Source: Lucifuga dentata
Taxonomy: Eukaryota; Chordata; Actinopteri; Ophidiiformes; Bythitidae
DNA length: 64,000 nt
Assembly (NCBI GenBank): GCA_014773175.1
Contig: VXCM01000064.1
Span: 124,001-188,000 of the forward strand
Reading direction: 5' to 3'
Both the position numbers and the translations under genes were made by a program. Below, piece after piece: positions 1 through 12,812 of this stretch (the first letter of the stretch is position 1; the number at the start of each line of letters is the position of its first letter). Under the pieces are notes generated by a model. It saw only the letters and a program-made list of their open reading frames with translations, had not been told where the DNA came from and searched no databases.

Positions 1-2550
1 CCCACCCTCCCTTACAATTCCCCAAGGATGATAGATGCTCTGTCTGCTCCCTACAGCAGTGAGAAAGCATTGGACATCTGTACAATTGAGTGAAGATGAG
101 AGAAAAGAGGGGGGAAAAGGATGGAAAGCAGGGAGATATTGTGTGTGTGTGTGTGNGTACATTTAAGTAAGACATTAGGCATAGAGTGTGTGTTTTAGGT
201 GCTTCTTCTCAGGAGAAACAGGAGTTATTATAGAGGAAGAGAGAAAGAATTAAAAGAGAGGAATGGAGTGGTAGAAACAAAAGCAAGGGGATGGGAGGGC
301 AGAGGGAGCTTGGCACAGATGAGGGTTGGCGCTCACTCAACAGGACATCCTTTCACGCACGTTACACATGTCCTCTCCAATCCTCTCACACACCAGCACT
401 GTCCAAAACAGGCATATACCTCTGACTGATGGAGCTATACCTGTTCTCTCTTGCTCTCTTGTTTCATGGTGATGTGGTGGAGCCTGGCAAAGGATGGCTA
501 ACATGCCCCAAAGTCACACAGCAACAGAATTATTCCAAGGGTTTAGCATTAGGACTTACACTCACAATAGGGCAATGGCCGGCGTATGATCGAAGAGGGT
601 AATCTCATTGGGAAGAAGACCAGGATTTCAAACCCGCACCAAGACAGAAAATTTCATCTTTTTGTCTGAAATACAAGCAAATCCATATAGATGGCAAAAA
701 GAGGCCAATGTGGCATTGACAAACAAAACCAAATCTGTTCCAGCAAAGTGTGTTACTGTGTTCCTATCACTGTGCCAAACACCAACAAGACCAACTTGAT
801 AAATCCTCACCAAATCTGAAAGTTGTACCCAATGGCCCCATTTAAGGACATGCTCCTGAGTCCACATATCAAAGCCACCCAGCAAAGCACAACTGAAAGC
901 TGGTGCATACAACTTTCCAGGGAAAATAACACAATTATAAGAGTACACAGACTTGTTCATTATTAATGAAGTTGCTTTTCAACTGCCTCACTGAAAAATC
1001 CTTTCAATAATTTATCACCATGGAGATGCACGACACGTCAGTATGCTTGGACACTTCATGAATATCAAATAAATATGCAAAACAAAAGGGGTATACATCA
1101 TTAAGCACACTTTGAAACAGTGTGTTACTGAGGTTGGTAACACATATGGGATTCTTCTTTGCTCTGTGCACTATGACATTAATTGTAACACTCAGATTTG
1201 ATCTTGCTTCTGATGAAGATTCTTGACACTTTGAAAGCTTTACCATAATGATTGTGCCGCTTGTCATATAATGATCAGTTTGAGGAGAAGGGGTGGAGCG
1301 GGAGTAAAGTAACTGTTAGATTATGCTTTAATGAGGATCCTCAATCAGTTATTAACAAGGCAATGTTTCTCATTAGTTAATTGAATAACTTACAAAATGG
1401 ATTTCTGCACTGTTCATGACTTTGGATTTATTGAGAGCTTTTGGAGATGATGAACTTGAGATGAGAGGGCTGAGTGATACTCCATCTTTATCACTCCTAT
1501 CAGCCTGATGAGACTTATAGGCAGGAGTGGGAATTGGATTGGGAGGATCCTGGAGCGACAATGTCATTAACATGGGAGCAGCGGTTATGTGTGAGCACAT
1601 GTAAGGTGAATTATTCATTATTTAATACTCAGAATAGAGTTGTGTAGATTTCACAAAGCTTCGACTAAAATTATGGTATCAGATGTAGTCACATCATAGC
1701 GGTTTTGTGTGCTTCTCACAGTAACTGTACCGGTGCAATTTATTGAATTGATTCTAAAATGTTAATTCCAATCATTTCTTTATGAACAAAGTATCACCTC
1801 TATCAAACCAAAACACCAACAAAGCATTAAGAGATATCAAAGAAAAACCTCATATGAGCATGTGCGTTGTACTGAAATACAAGAAAACTTCACGGTATTA
1901 GACCAAAGATGTTACTAACATGATGTAGAATGGAAGTAACTACAGTATGTGCACACGGAAAAGTTGGCTATTTTTAATTAAGAAAAATTCTTAATTAAAT
2001 GAGAATAAAAATTAAACTTTAGAAGACTATTTATGAATAACTTGCCACAATAACAGAATTTCCATATTCAAGCATTTTTGATCCCTGCAGAAATTTCCAG
2101 TCATCTGGTACATGCACACCGGTTTGAGAATTCCTGAACTACTACTTTGCTTTGCAGAAGATACTTAGACATTTATTTGTGATGATTTTTAATTAATTAT
2201 TTACAATTCAGCACAATTATGGTACATTTGGTTTTTGTATTTTGATCGAATGATGCACCACCACAATTTTCTATCAGCAATAAGGTGCTTGACGCATGAC
2301 CAATAGTATCTGAAATTCTACAACTAAAAGTTTGAATGGTGCTAATAAGCAGATTTTATGCAGGTTCGGTAGTCTCACTGCATGTTGTGGAGACGCTACC
2401 TGTCATATTGTCTCTCCGCTAAATGCCATGCAAATGACTGGATCTCCCTGAAGACTGCTACCACTCATTTGGCTTGCTGCTTGATTTCACTTTTACAGTT
2501 ATGCATAACGTGCTGCACATAACCTCTCTCTTTCTTCCCTTGACTCTGTC
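1..2550. other. AT-rich spacer, no gene seen
   Basis: No recognisable exon, RNA gene or transposon is visible. The segment holds a short (GT)n tract broken by a single N at 156, an octamer ATGCAAAT at 2428-2435 and an AT-rich perfect inverted repeat at 1973-1999 (listed separately). The ORFs present are short, have unremarkable composition and match nothing I recognise. Confidence 0.6.
1973..1999. repeat. Perfect 12-bp inverted repeat, 3-nt loop
   Basis: Positions 1973-1984 (TTTAATTAAGAA) are the exact reverse complement of 1988-1999, separated by AAA. Each arm contains TTAATTAA, itself a palindrome and a homeodomain-type core. It could extrude as a small cruciform, act as paired TAATTA sites, or be chance in AT-rich DNA. 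Confidence 0.7.
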
Positions 2551-2590
2551 TTTCTCTCTCTCTCTCTCTCTGTCTCTCTGCTCTTTCTCG

Positions 2591-2629
<39 letters not shown>
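2551..2629. repeat. (CT)n then (CA)n compound microsatellite
   Basis: A pyrimidine tract of CT units with interruptions is followed by about 18 pure CA units (2593-2629). Confidence 0.95.
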
Positions 2630-2631
<2 letters not shown>

Positions 2632-3784
2632 ATGACATCACCCTGTCTGTATTAACAATGGCAGTCTAGTTGTGGATAGAGACACTGCCATAATTTTCAT
2701 TAATCTACCAAATATTACTCAAGGAACTAAAGCTCTCCAGTTGCAGACAAAATCTATTTTCATTTCCTCTTTGTTTGGGTAAAAACACTTCATCCATGAC
2801 TTGAATGCCATTACTGAGAAGACAGCATTTGAACATAACATGCAAAGCAACACCCTGTGTGGTGCATGCATACATATCCATGTGTATCTGTTTACTCTCT
2901 GTAGATGGAAATTCATGTTTATAAATGCACAACACATCCTGTATGCTTAGTCAGGTCAGAGTTGAGGGTTATGTGTGTGTGTGTTGTGTGTATGTGCTTG
3001 CGTGTGCTTGTGTGTGTATGTTTAGCAGGGTATTTGGAGATGTGGGCCTGTTTGGGAGGTCTCAAAGCAAGCAGGTGAAAGTCATGCTGGGTGTTCTCTC
3101 GGTTCAGTGCTAATGGACTTCAGTCAGGATCTCCTCAGCCTGTAGCTTTCAATGGCCAACCATTAAGGGTTTGCAAATTTTGACTTTGCACAACATGTGT
3201 GAAAGACAAGACAGAGTATCCTTTGTACAGAGCATAAATGTGTGGGTTGTTTTCTTTTGTCTTGACTATATTAGCATGTTGGTCAGTCAATACATTCTTT
3301 TCTACTTTTTCAGAACCATTTCTCATTTTGTTTGGGTGGTTTTCATATTTAAGTTGTTTGTAGCATTTTTTTTATTTTTTTCATACCCTGGAGTGTTTGA
3401 TTCATTCCAGCATATGTAAACACACTACAGGTGGTAATCTCAGTCCTGTTCCAAAGGAAATCTGGACCTGTTCATTTGTGGTGTGAACATGACTAGAGCT
3501 AGTTCTGAACTAATTATATAATTACCAGGCTATCTACTCATTTACTGATTGATCTAGAGCCAGAGAGAGTGTATCTAGAGCTAGGTGTGCATTGTTATAA
3601 TAGACCTTTGATTATTCATATCAAATCAAATGGACGCTGTGAAAAGGTTGTAAAGTATCAAGCCTCCCTAACACGTCTTCATATAGAAGGTTAGCATGTT
3701 GTAATATGTGCTCCATTCACAATGTTTAGCTATCTGAAGGCAGTCAGTCTTTGTCACATAATGTCAGTCAAAATGCAATTTTCC
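2630..3784. other. Spacer, no gene seen
   Basis: AT-rich unique sequence with a broken (GT)n-like stretch near 2970-3020. I see no exon-like or repeat-family structure. Confidence 0.55.
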
Positions 3785-3834
3785 AAAAAAAAAAAAAAAA
3801 ANAAAAAAAAAAAAAAAAGAAAAAGAAAAAAAAA
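3785..3834. repeat. Poly-A tract with single-N gap
   Basis: Almost pure A with an N at 3802 and a few G interruptions near the right end. It may be a retroposon tail, but no element body is recognisable on its left. Confidence 0.9.
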
Positions 3835-6800
3835 GCAGTTTTCCAGATGTATTGACACTGATGTTATCTTGAATTCAAATCCAGCATTCTGTAGGGATAT
3901 TCTTGCTTGGTGTATGTCCCAAATGATGAATATATGCTAAATCTGCCATTGTTCTGTATTATTTAGCTATCATTTAGCATAGTAGGATTCTTCTTGTTGA
4001 ATTTGCCACCCCTAGACATTTTTTGGCCAAAGAGTGAAGTCAGTGTTCTCACATGGCTTTTGTTGGTTTGCTTTACTTGAAATTTATTCTGTGTGCAACC
4101 CAACCGAACCAAGGGGTAAATGCTACACTGTCAAAATTTGGCCCCTGATTCGAAACAAAGCAAATGAGCCACAGGTCTGAAAATACCTTTGAGATGAGAC
4201 AAAGACATAAAAACAATTAACATTTTCTCCTAAAGTGAATGCTAACACCAAGTAACACTCAATATGGGATCAGAGTTGTGCCTGGATTTTACAAAACTGT
4301 GTTGAAATAATATATCCATCTCACTATAAGATGAACTGATTTGGAAGTGCTAAATAAGCTTTTGCCTTTATGGGTGCATTTTCATAAAAAGTGCTGTGAG
4401 AGTGCTGACGTGCAATGTATTTGGCTTCTTTATTATGAATGAGGTGGTGAAAGGAACCTTGTCAGTGATCCCAGATCAGCACTTCCACTGTGACACTCTA
4501 TACTCCACTTGATAAATGTCGGTCATTGTCTCTTCATGTAAGTGTTCTACTGTAATGTAAAGTTCACGTCTATTGAGAGCAGTGCGGTGGCTGTTTTTCT
4601 TCAGAAAAGCAACAGCGGCCCAGAAAAATCCATTCAGCACAGTGTGAAACAGGCAAACCACACCACCAAAATAAGTGTCCAGAATTGGATTTGCATGAGG
4701 TGTGATGCCCGGTACCCATTATGTGTTGAAGATGTGGGTAGTTTAAAGCATAGCAGTGTCCCACAGAATACAGTAGGGTGAAAAATACCCCTCATGGGCT
4801 CCTGTGTAGTGGCTGAAAATAAACACCTCACTTTGCTCCGACAGGGCCGTAGAACTACTTTCACTTTCTTCCCCTCCTTTACTCTCTCTGGCCCTCTCTT
4901 CTTTTACTCTTCATCCATAAACAGAGCAGCTTCTTCATATATCATCTGCCCTGTGGAACCGAGAGGTGCTTGGCTCCTCATCTTGAAGCAAAGAGATCCT
5001 GCTTCCTCTTGAATGTGCAGAAATGGATCACTATATTAATGTCCTGTCTTCAGGGCTGATCCTATAATCTAGGGCTTCATGCCAGTCCTGCTCTATTCAA
5101 AATGCAGAGACGTGGAAAAATGGGAAGTGCAGATGAAGAATTTACAGTGCTATCATCTTATGATTTCTCAATTTCTCTCTCTTGTCAGTAGATCCATGGT
5201 GAAGCAGGGTGTATTGATCTATTTATCTACACACGTTCTCCCTCTCTCTCTCAGTGTCTCTCCATCTCACTCCATTGTGCACACACACACACACCACACA
5301 CCTTATTTCCCATAACAGATGTACCATTTCATCAGATGAAGACCAAGGCCAAGCTTTAAGCTTTCACTGCTAGATGGAATCCATTTAATTTGCAGCAGCA
5401 TGAAGGGAAATGAGGCCAGCTCTGCCAGGCTCAACTCACTCCACCATCCAGGTCATAATGAGCAGCAGCTAATCAACCTCATCCATTTACTCAAAGATGA
5501 GAAAAGCAACACAAATAGAGTAAAATGTCTCAACTGTGTCATCCACTATTATATACCCTGTTGTTTTCACTTGCTCTGCACAATTTTACAAATTATCTCC
5601 TAAGGCAAACATGTAAATAGATGCCATGTACATCTTTACATGTATGACTAAAGAACATGTTAAAGCATGGTGGCCCCTGAAATGTAACTTACTGTAGACA
5701 GATAATGCAATATAACCTGTATTTAACACATAAGCTGCAGAAAGAAGTAAGCTGCATCTTCTTTATCCTGATAATCTATCACCTCACAATTACTGTACGT
5801 ATGTCCTGCTCTAATAATATCTCAGAAGCTAAATGCATTTCCAGGAACTCAAGCAGAACAAATGGATGAAGGGACAAATTGTTTTTTCCTAGTTAATGGG
5901 TATATATTTCCTATTAGATGAAGGAATAAGCCTCTATGCTTTATGTTGCACAACAGCCATTCATGGATATGCTCATTGTATGCATCACCAGAACTGGCAA
6001 GCAGTATAAAATGCACCTCGTTGGTACATGTCTGTAACCTAGTTCTTTATAAGGGTCAGAAAAGTGTATACCAACTTTCTACCATACAACCCATTTGCTA
6101 TTCCTGACATGAAATAGAGTTGGCCTCTGAGGGATTTGGGGTCTGTTTTTGCTGATTCCATTCTGGTGGTGAGGGAGAGCAAGGTGGGCTAGAAGGGTGG
6201 GCTGAGGCTGCTGCTGGAGCTCAAAGGAGACAGAGGTCCAGGGTGTGTCAAGCCACTAGTCACTGCTGACTGTTAATGCACTGCATAAAAATATAAACCG
6301 ATCTGTCATTAACATCTGTAACCAGCACAGCATGCTGAATGAGTAATGACTTGAACACATAAATTGGAAGAGAAAGGCAAACAAACCATGGAGACTTACG
6401 GTGATCATGAATAACAAAGCGCATGCTTTTAAGTTCCCTGGGAATTCTGATGGCGGGCAAAGATACAGTATAAGCACGCTGTGGCAACTTCCAGTGTCTT
6501 GGTTTTCTCAAGAGAATCAAAGGCTATTGAATTAAAAAATGCCTCATATCCGCTAGAAACACTATGAAAGCTTTATGAGATACAATCCCTAAAGGGCCCT
6601 AAACAACGACAAACTCATCTGAACTATTAGATATTCTTTAGGTTGGAGTTATGAGGAAAAAGTAGCTGCTCTAATAAACTACAGTCAACCAAGCACAGCA
6701 TTTTTTTTTCACTGTGTCTTGCTTTTCTCTCACTTTTGTTGTTATCTCCCTCTCTACCTTCTTCAGAAAAAAAACAAAGTATTATTCGAATCCACACTGA

Positions 6801-7065
6801 CTGAAAAGAGATTACACATACTGCAGCTTGAAGTGACTGATAAAAAAAGTGATAAATTGATTCATGGACATGGCTGAATGAGTGAAGCGACACCACATTT
6901 CTCCAGAGCTTTGTGTGCGTGCATTTATTTGTGTGTGTGTGTTGGTGTGCACGTGCTTGTGATTAATTCCATCTCCTTCATGGCAGCACAATTTTGCCGG
7001 TTTCTGTCTCACAGTGGGCAGCAGCTTTACCTCCAGAGACATCGTCCCCCTGGAAGTCCATCGGC
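3835..7065. other. Spacer, no gene seen
   Basis: Unique AT-rich sequence. A 26-base stretch near 4131-4156 resembles the left part of the hAT-like repeat at 12.4 kb (shared CAAAATTT and CGAAACA blocks), but it is too short to call. An octamer on the minus strand (ATTTGCAT) lies at 4689-4696. A short CA tract lies at 5278-5300. Confidence 0.5.
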
Positions 7066-7087
7066 ACAACATGGTCAGCAGAGCAGA

Positions 7088-7125
<38 letters not shown>

Positions 7126-7148
7126 NACAACATGGTCAGCAGAGCAGA

Positions 7149-7186
<38 letters not shown>
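7066..7186. repeat. Exact 60-bp direct duplication across N at 7126, with (TG)n
   Basis: Positions 7066-7125 and 7127-7186 are identical, including the same number of TG units, and are separated by one N. Identity down to microsatellite length is not expected of a real old duplication. It is what two overlapping contig ends joined without merging would give. ORFs spanning it are therefore unreliable. Confidence 0.9.
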
Positions 7187-7187
<1 letters not shown>

Positions 7188-8058
7188 AGACCGTGTGTAC
7201 TTGTGTGTGCTGAACAAGCACACTGATACACATGGCTCTGCTCTATACCTCTCTGTTCACTATTGCACTGCAATTTCATCATCCATAGAACAGGTTTGAT
7301 AGGCAGTTCCTCTTATTAGAAAACCTGGAGGGGGGGGGAGCCAGTGCTAAAATGAAACCCTCTTTATCAAATTGTGATGAAGTGCCTGAAGTGAACACAA
7401 GGTTAACTAAATTGCATATCCTTTCTGCTGAGCTCTTTACACTCCACCATCACCCTGGCACACAGAATTTTAAGACACAGGGGTTTTGTAAGTACAAACG
7501 AGATGAGAGAAGTGTTTCTCTACCTTAAATCACTGTGAAATGTGTCTCACTTGTTAGAATTGCAGTTTGGTTCTAGCCGGGGGCTGAGACAAGGCGTCTG
7601 AGGTATTTCTGGGTCTCCAGCATCACACCATAGTCGCTGTGCGCTCTCCACCACACCTTGACAGTGACTTTGTGTGACAGCAGATATAATGTGATTTCTC
7701 CTGTCCCCAGGGTCCGAGGCTGATGATGGAGACTTCTGGGCTCTGCTTTGCTTGCCGGCGACAGCCATGACAGAAAGAAAAAATGCTTGAGCATAATGAT
7801 CAGTGGCATTTTTCACACGGCTTGGAGATCCCTCAGTCTGTGCCCTGTTGCCCATGCTTCATTGACAGAGACATTAGGTCCGTGTGTTCTGCCTGAAATT
7901 TCTTGTTTGCCTCCATTTGGGTACAATCACATTAGCTCACTGACGCATTGTCACATGAATTTAGCACCTTTTAAAAATCCAAAAGGAATACATTATTAAC
8001 TACATTTTGGTTTACTTTACTATATATACTGTCATGAGTTTACCAAAACTAAATGGTA
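7187..8058. other. Spacer, no gene seen
   Basis: Unique sequence with a run of ten G at about 7331-7340. No coding or repeat structure is recognised. Confidence 0.5.
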
Positions 8059-8106
8059 TAGGACATCACTTACTTACTTACTTACTTACTTACTTAGGAC
8101 ATCACT
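8059..8106. repeat. (ACTT)n flanked by a 12-bp direct repeat
   Basis: About seven ACTT units (8068-8096) lie between two copies of TAGGACATCACT (8059-8070 and 8095-8106). The right flank copy suggests expansion by slippage or by duplication of a segment ending in ACT. Confidence 0.9.
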
Positions 8107-8394
8107 GAAGCTGTGTTTCATACCTGCAGACTGTACAGGCTGGTTGTCTCTGCAGCTTATGGGTAAAAACAAGGCTAACTACGTCCATTGTGCATGTCCT
8201 GGCTGGGTGTTCATTACATGAAGTGATTCTCTCTGAAGGCCCTGGTACACTTCATACAAAGTCGAAATTTCAGGAAAAAAAAAAAGACATCTTCCAAGAC
8301 TCAAGATGTAGATTCAGGTTCTTTCAGTGTTCTTTGTTCAGGGCCCCCAAAGGCAAACATTGTCTTCTGTGTTTCAACTTCTGATATCCTTGTG

Positions 8395-8645
8395 TACCCT
8401 GGGATTGTGGGGTCCCTCTGAGAGGAGGAGCCAGCCAGGCACACAGCAACCACCATCAGGCTAGGACATCATCAGGGTCAGAACTACATGGACTTGGACT
8501 TGGATGGACTACATGGACCATGCTTGTAACCCTCTGCCTCACCAGCATTGAACGATATAAAAAGACCTGTGCATGGTGTTTTAGGACTTGCTCACCTGCC
8601 TGTTCTTTCACCGTTTCGTTTTACATCTTTTGAAGTATGCTAGGG
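8395..8645 (+). other. TATA-bearing segment, possible LTR or mobile-element remnant
   Basis: A relatively GC-rich stretch with short internal repetition (the words ACTTGGA and TACATGGAC recur at about 8485-8519) leads into a strong TATA box, ATATAAAAAG, at about 8566-8575. The layout is like the U3/R part of a solo LTR or a cellular promoter. I see no reverse transcriptase, primer-binding site or second LTR, so the class stays open. Confidence 0.3.
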
Positions 8646-9707
8646 CCTTGACAGTCAGATGTAGAGTGATGAAATAGCAGTTATAACAATTGAGAGTGAC
8701 ACTGTGCCTGAACAAGAGCTTTGTACATTACTTTTCATCAGCATACTTGGTGCCTGTGGTTTCAGTTTGAAATAGTGCATTTTCCTACAGCCAGTATAAG
8801 TCAGAATTGGAAAATTGAATAAGATGGCCTCGCCTTGTGTGTCACCTTCTCCTCTTCTTCCACTTGCCCACACTCAGACACACAGCAACGAAAATAAATA
8901 ACCTGGATGTCTTTCAACTTAATAATTCCCTTGGTACTGCACAAATTTAGCTGCAGTGACTGTTACTGGATTCAGTCAACATTTAGGTGATCACACTCCC
9001 TGGTTTATGAAACACTGAATCCCAGCTTCCTTCCTCCCTTCCTTCCGGCATTTTATTCCATCTAAATAATGCAGCCACAAGGAGTCATTGGGGGGGATCC
9101 ATTATAGAGAGACTGATATAGAATGCAGGGATGCATGATCAGATGCTCTTATCCCTTTCACAGAGCATGTTATAGTGCAGCAGGGAGAACTTTGTATTGT
9201 CATGTTGCGGCTAAGTGCTTAACCCTTTGGTTGATGTGATAGCAATACACAATCTGAACAGTTCGGGATATATTATAGAATTTTCCCATCTACATTAGAT
9301 CCAGATGATGTATGATGTGGCTTGGGTATGTGCTCATGGAGTATGGTTAAAGGACATTTCAGGACCTGTGTGAAATTAACTTTGTGCTGCAACAGCTCGT
9401 GAGAAGTGGGTGACTACAGCCGTCATGGTTAGTGAATGAAGACAGAAAAAAAATCTATCCACCAGCCACACAGCGGACACAAAAACCCCCCATATCAATC
9501 CAGAGTGGCTTCTGAGGGAGTGAGGGCATGTGGTGAAGGGAGAAGAATGTCATAATAAGATTGGAAGCACTGAAGAAGCCAACCTTGCAAGATGATTTAT
9601 TTGATGTCTATTCATTTTATTCTCAGCAGCTTCTCTGAGAGGATACTGTTAATTACACATAGTCTATTGAAGAGCAAATGAGCTTGACAGTGTTCCATCA
9701 TGTTGTC

Positions 9708-9713
<6 letters not shown>

Positions 9714-9768
<55 letters not shown>

Positions 9769-9788
9769 GTGTGTGTGTGTGTGTGTGT
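9714..9788. repeat. (GA)n-(GT)n compound microsatellite
   Basis: About 27 GA units run directly into about 11 GT units. The GA part is a homopurine mirror repeat able to form a triplex. Confidence 0.95.
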
Positions 9789-9864
9789 ATGTTTGCATGG
9801 ACACACAGTCACAGGTGGAGTCCGTTATGCTCTATCTCTCTCTCTCTCTCTTTTCCACTAATCT

Positions 9865-10060
9865 GCCTGTCATTAATGAAGTCTGAGGCTTAAGTGTGGG
9901 AGAGAGCAGGCATCATCCATTAGTCTCATCCATTTCCATTAATGTTCACGGATTACTTATTATTCCCTGATTAATAAACACTCGGGAAGCGTGTCCTTAT
10001 AGCAGCCTCAATAAGGACAGCTTCATTAATGATTAGTATTAAGGCCATTAATATCCCAGT
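9865..10060. promoter_or_regulatory. Candidate enhancer: homeodomain-site cluster with CATTAATG palindromes
   Basis: ATTAAT occurs at 9872, 9938, 9970, 10025 and 10047, five times in 181 bp. The longer palindrome CATTAATG occurs three times (9871-9878, 9937-9944, 10024-10031). Additional ATTAG and GATTA words lie between them. TAAT is the core of most homeodomain sites, and palindromic TAAT pairs suit homeodomain dimers. Composition alone predicts well under one ATTAAT here. The block is unique sequence and resembles vertebrate conserved noncoding elements, though conservation itself cannot be seen from one genome. Confidence 0.45.
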
Positions 10061-10085
10061 TACTGGCATTCAAAGCTAGAAGTGG

Positions 10086-11264
10086 CTTGACCTATATTAT
10101 TACTATTATTATTATTGTGAGTGTTTTGTGGAAGCATCTTTGTGTGTTTTATGTTTGTGAGAGATGAATACATATAGATGCATTAGCCACTGACATTAGC
10201 CTCTACTTTCAAGGTAATCATTTCATAAACAATTCACATTACCTTGGTATTTGAACATCCTCAAGCAAAAACAAGTAATCCAATTAGTAAACTGAGTGAG
10301 GCACTATTGATTTCAGGAAAACATTACCCAATCAATTTTAGAAGAGTAATGAAATTCCTTCACTTTGTGCTCTAAAATATTGCTTGAATGTGTGTATGAG
10401 CGTGCTTATATATATATGTATAAGTGTGTTTAGAGCATAATTTCATGTTAGACATGCCTGTCAGACCACAGCCTCATGGGGGCACAGAGGACTTCTGCAG
10501 CACAAATACACACTGATGACATTTCTGTAAAATAAATGTATTTTTTTCTTTCTGTACTGTAACTCAAAAATAAGAATCTAACAAAATAATAATTGTTTCA
10601 GCATTTGCACCCAAAACTCATCGTTTCAACTGGCATTCAGTTAAACGGTGACACACAAATTGTCACACTTGTCCTCAACAGACCGCCACTTAAATATTCA
10701 TGTTAGACAGGACTTGAACCCCTGCCACTGTAACTCTTAGTTGGATTATATATTGGTCACAATTAGATTCTAGTGAAGTGGTATAAATAGCCTAAGGATG
10801 TTTGCATGAATTACATCATGCCAGAACCTATTGTAATGCATTGTGTTGCAGCGTTCACATTTTGCCTGTGCAAATCTCCCTGGTCTCATGACACTAATCC
10901 CTAGCATAGAAAATTCTGCGTTGTCTCATTTTACACCATGCCCGAGGTTGTTTTCTTTTCAATAATCTCGTAGGCAAGAATAACTTGATTAGCCTCCAAA
11001 AATTTCAAGGGTAAAACTATTGATTATATGCAAATGGCATTAATCTAAAACACAATTGTGTTGGCCATCGTTTGTATTTATTTCTCTCAGTCCTTTAAAT
11101 CAGCAACTTTCACACATGCACACTTAGACACAAACTCCAATCCAATTATATAGATAAATAGGCTAATCATACCACAAAATTTTAATATGTGGTCTACGGG
11201 CAGGTCGATAAGCATAATCATTCACAGTGCCAAATTTACAGCGCAATTTTAGATAAGAGAGATG

Positions 11265-11297
<33 letters not shown>

Positions 11298-12144
11298 CAA
11301 ATTGAACAGATAAATAGTGCTGTATTAGACATTAACATATGGATCATAAGGAGCCAGATAAGGAGGGAGACATTTCATTAAGGGACAGAAACATTCGATT
11401 AAAAGACTTTTCTGTTTACATCACTTCCCATAATTCATGGGAATGTGATGAGAACCCCTGTCCAAACAGTGTTCCAGCCCTTTGTAGAGGACGACAAATG
11501 TGACTTCTATTGTTCTGCAATCCAAAATATGCAATGCTGAGGGAGACTACTGTTTGGAATTGTGCTTGAACCATGTTAACAATAGAATACATGAAGTGTA
11601 TTGTGAAATACTGAAGGTGATGTTAATTGATCTTCATGCAGCATTTGTTTATCTACTCTGTTATGTCACAGAGTGTGTATTATTATGGAAAGAATGAGAA
11701 ATTTGTGATGTCATTGAAATTCTACTTCTTAAGCTAATCATGTGTGTATACACTGCATGTACTGTTATGGTTTATGCCAACAGACTCATCATCGCAACAA
11801 TGCACTGGCTCCCAGACAAATCAAACATTTTGCTTGAGTGAAGAAAATGATTCTCATAAGTGCTCCGTTGGGCCAATTTTCTCCCTACTGGGACGTGGTT
11901 TTTTCCTTTGATTTTTCATAATCAATGATGATTCCTCTTGAGGAAGCTGACTGTGAAATCTTGTGACTGATCACATCTGGTTGGCTGATGGCAAGATAGA
12001 AGAGAGTATGGAAAGTGCGTGTGTGTGTGTGTGCGTATGGTATGTGTGTAACTGTATGCATGTTAGGAGGTGGGGGTGGTTGACGCTAAGGGGTACTGTA
12101 TGTATTAAATGCTGCTGTTCTGTTGGTTCGCTCAATATAAGCCC

Positions 12145-12146
<2 letters not shown>
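10086..12146. other. AT-rich spacer, no gene seen
   Basis: Unique sequence with an octamer ATGCAAAT at 11028-11035 inside a TAAT-rich stretch (about 10980-11060), and a (GA)n tract at 11269-11297. The 65-codon ORF at 11500-11697 has no recognisable domain. Confidence 0.5.

Positions 12147-12200
<54 letters not shown>
12147..12200. repeat. (CA)n microsatellite
   Basis: Twenty-seven uninterrupted AC units. Confidence 0.97.
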
Positions 12201-12206
<6 letters not shown>

Positions 12207-12405
12207 TTCTCTCACTGTATAGTGCTATGACTGCATAGACTAATCACTGCAGGACCTTATCCATGGACACTGACTCTAGAGAAAGAAAAGTTGACAGAGT
12301 GAAGCCTCAGCTAACCTCTACACATTTGTAGATTGGTGCAGCTTGTAGCTCTTAGATCATATGGATAAAATATGGATAACACTGTTTCATTTGAAATGTC
12401 TGAAC

Positions 12406-12812
12406 CAGAGGTCTTCATGGCTCCAAAATTTTGGTCCTGATACGAAACATACCCATGGAAAACCAGTCTGTAACCGACCTGCATAAATTAATTTTTACAA
12501 ACAGAGACCAAATCCTAAAGGGACCGTAGGACAGTCTGAACCGATCCAAAACAGCCACAAGGATAATTAGACCCAATCCAAAATGTGGCTGACCTGAATC
12601 CAAAGAACAGTAGTACACACTCCTGCAGTGAGAACCACATGATCAGAGCCAATATAGAGTCCAGTTGCATCCACTTGGGTACATAATGACATAGTAATGA
12701 CACACATAATGACACACAGACCTAAGACCCGCAGCAATAGCACAGGACCCTAACTGGATCTGATGAGACTTAATATAACTTGGACCTGGCCCAGCTCAGG
12801 TCCTGGGTCAGG
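12406..12812 (+). mobile_element. hAT-like nonautonomous transposon, copy 1
   Basis: The left end reads CAGAGGTCTTCATGG, which fits the CAGNG start of many hAT terminal inverted repeats. The interior is rich in degenerate GACC(C)GA words. It aligns in the same orientation with 31456-31890: both have A(A/G)TTAGACCC(A/G)ATCC near the left third, then a GAT-AGACT-AATATA block and a closing GGTC-GGGT/CTTGG-TCAG block. The right terminal repeat is not recognisable, so this copy looks truncated or decayed. The superfamily call rests on the terminus alone; the homology between the two copies is the firmer statement. Confidence 0.55.

Noticed and set aside
2368..2400. Imperfect hairpin GGTAGTCTC...GAGACGCTACC
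   Set aside because: Nine paired bases with a bulge is within chance for a window this size.
6878..7299. ORFs over the 7126 gap
   Set aside because: Translation of TG repeats and a duplicated contig end.
8068..8096. Tandem units suggesting a CRISPR-like array
   Set aside because: This is a 4-bp microsatellite in eukaryotic DNA; no spacer-repeat structure occurs anywhere in the window.
10705..10735. GACTTGAACCCC, reminiscent of a tRNA T-arm
   Set aside because: No acceptor stem, D-arm or anticodon arm can be placed around it on either strand.
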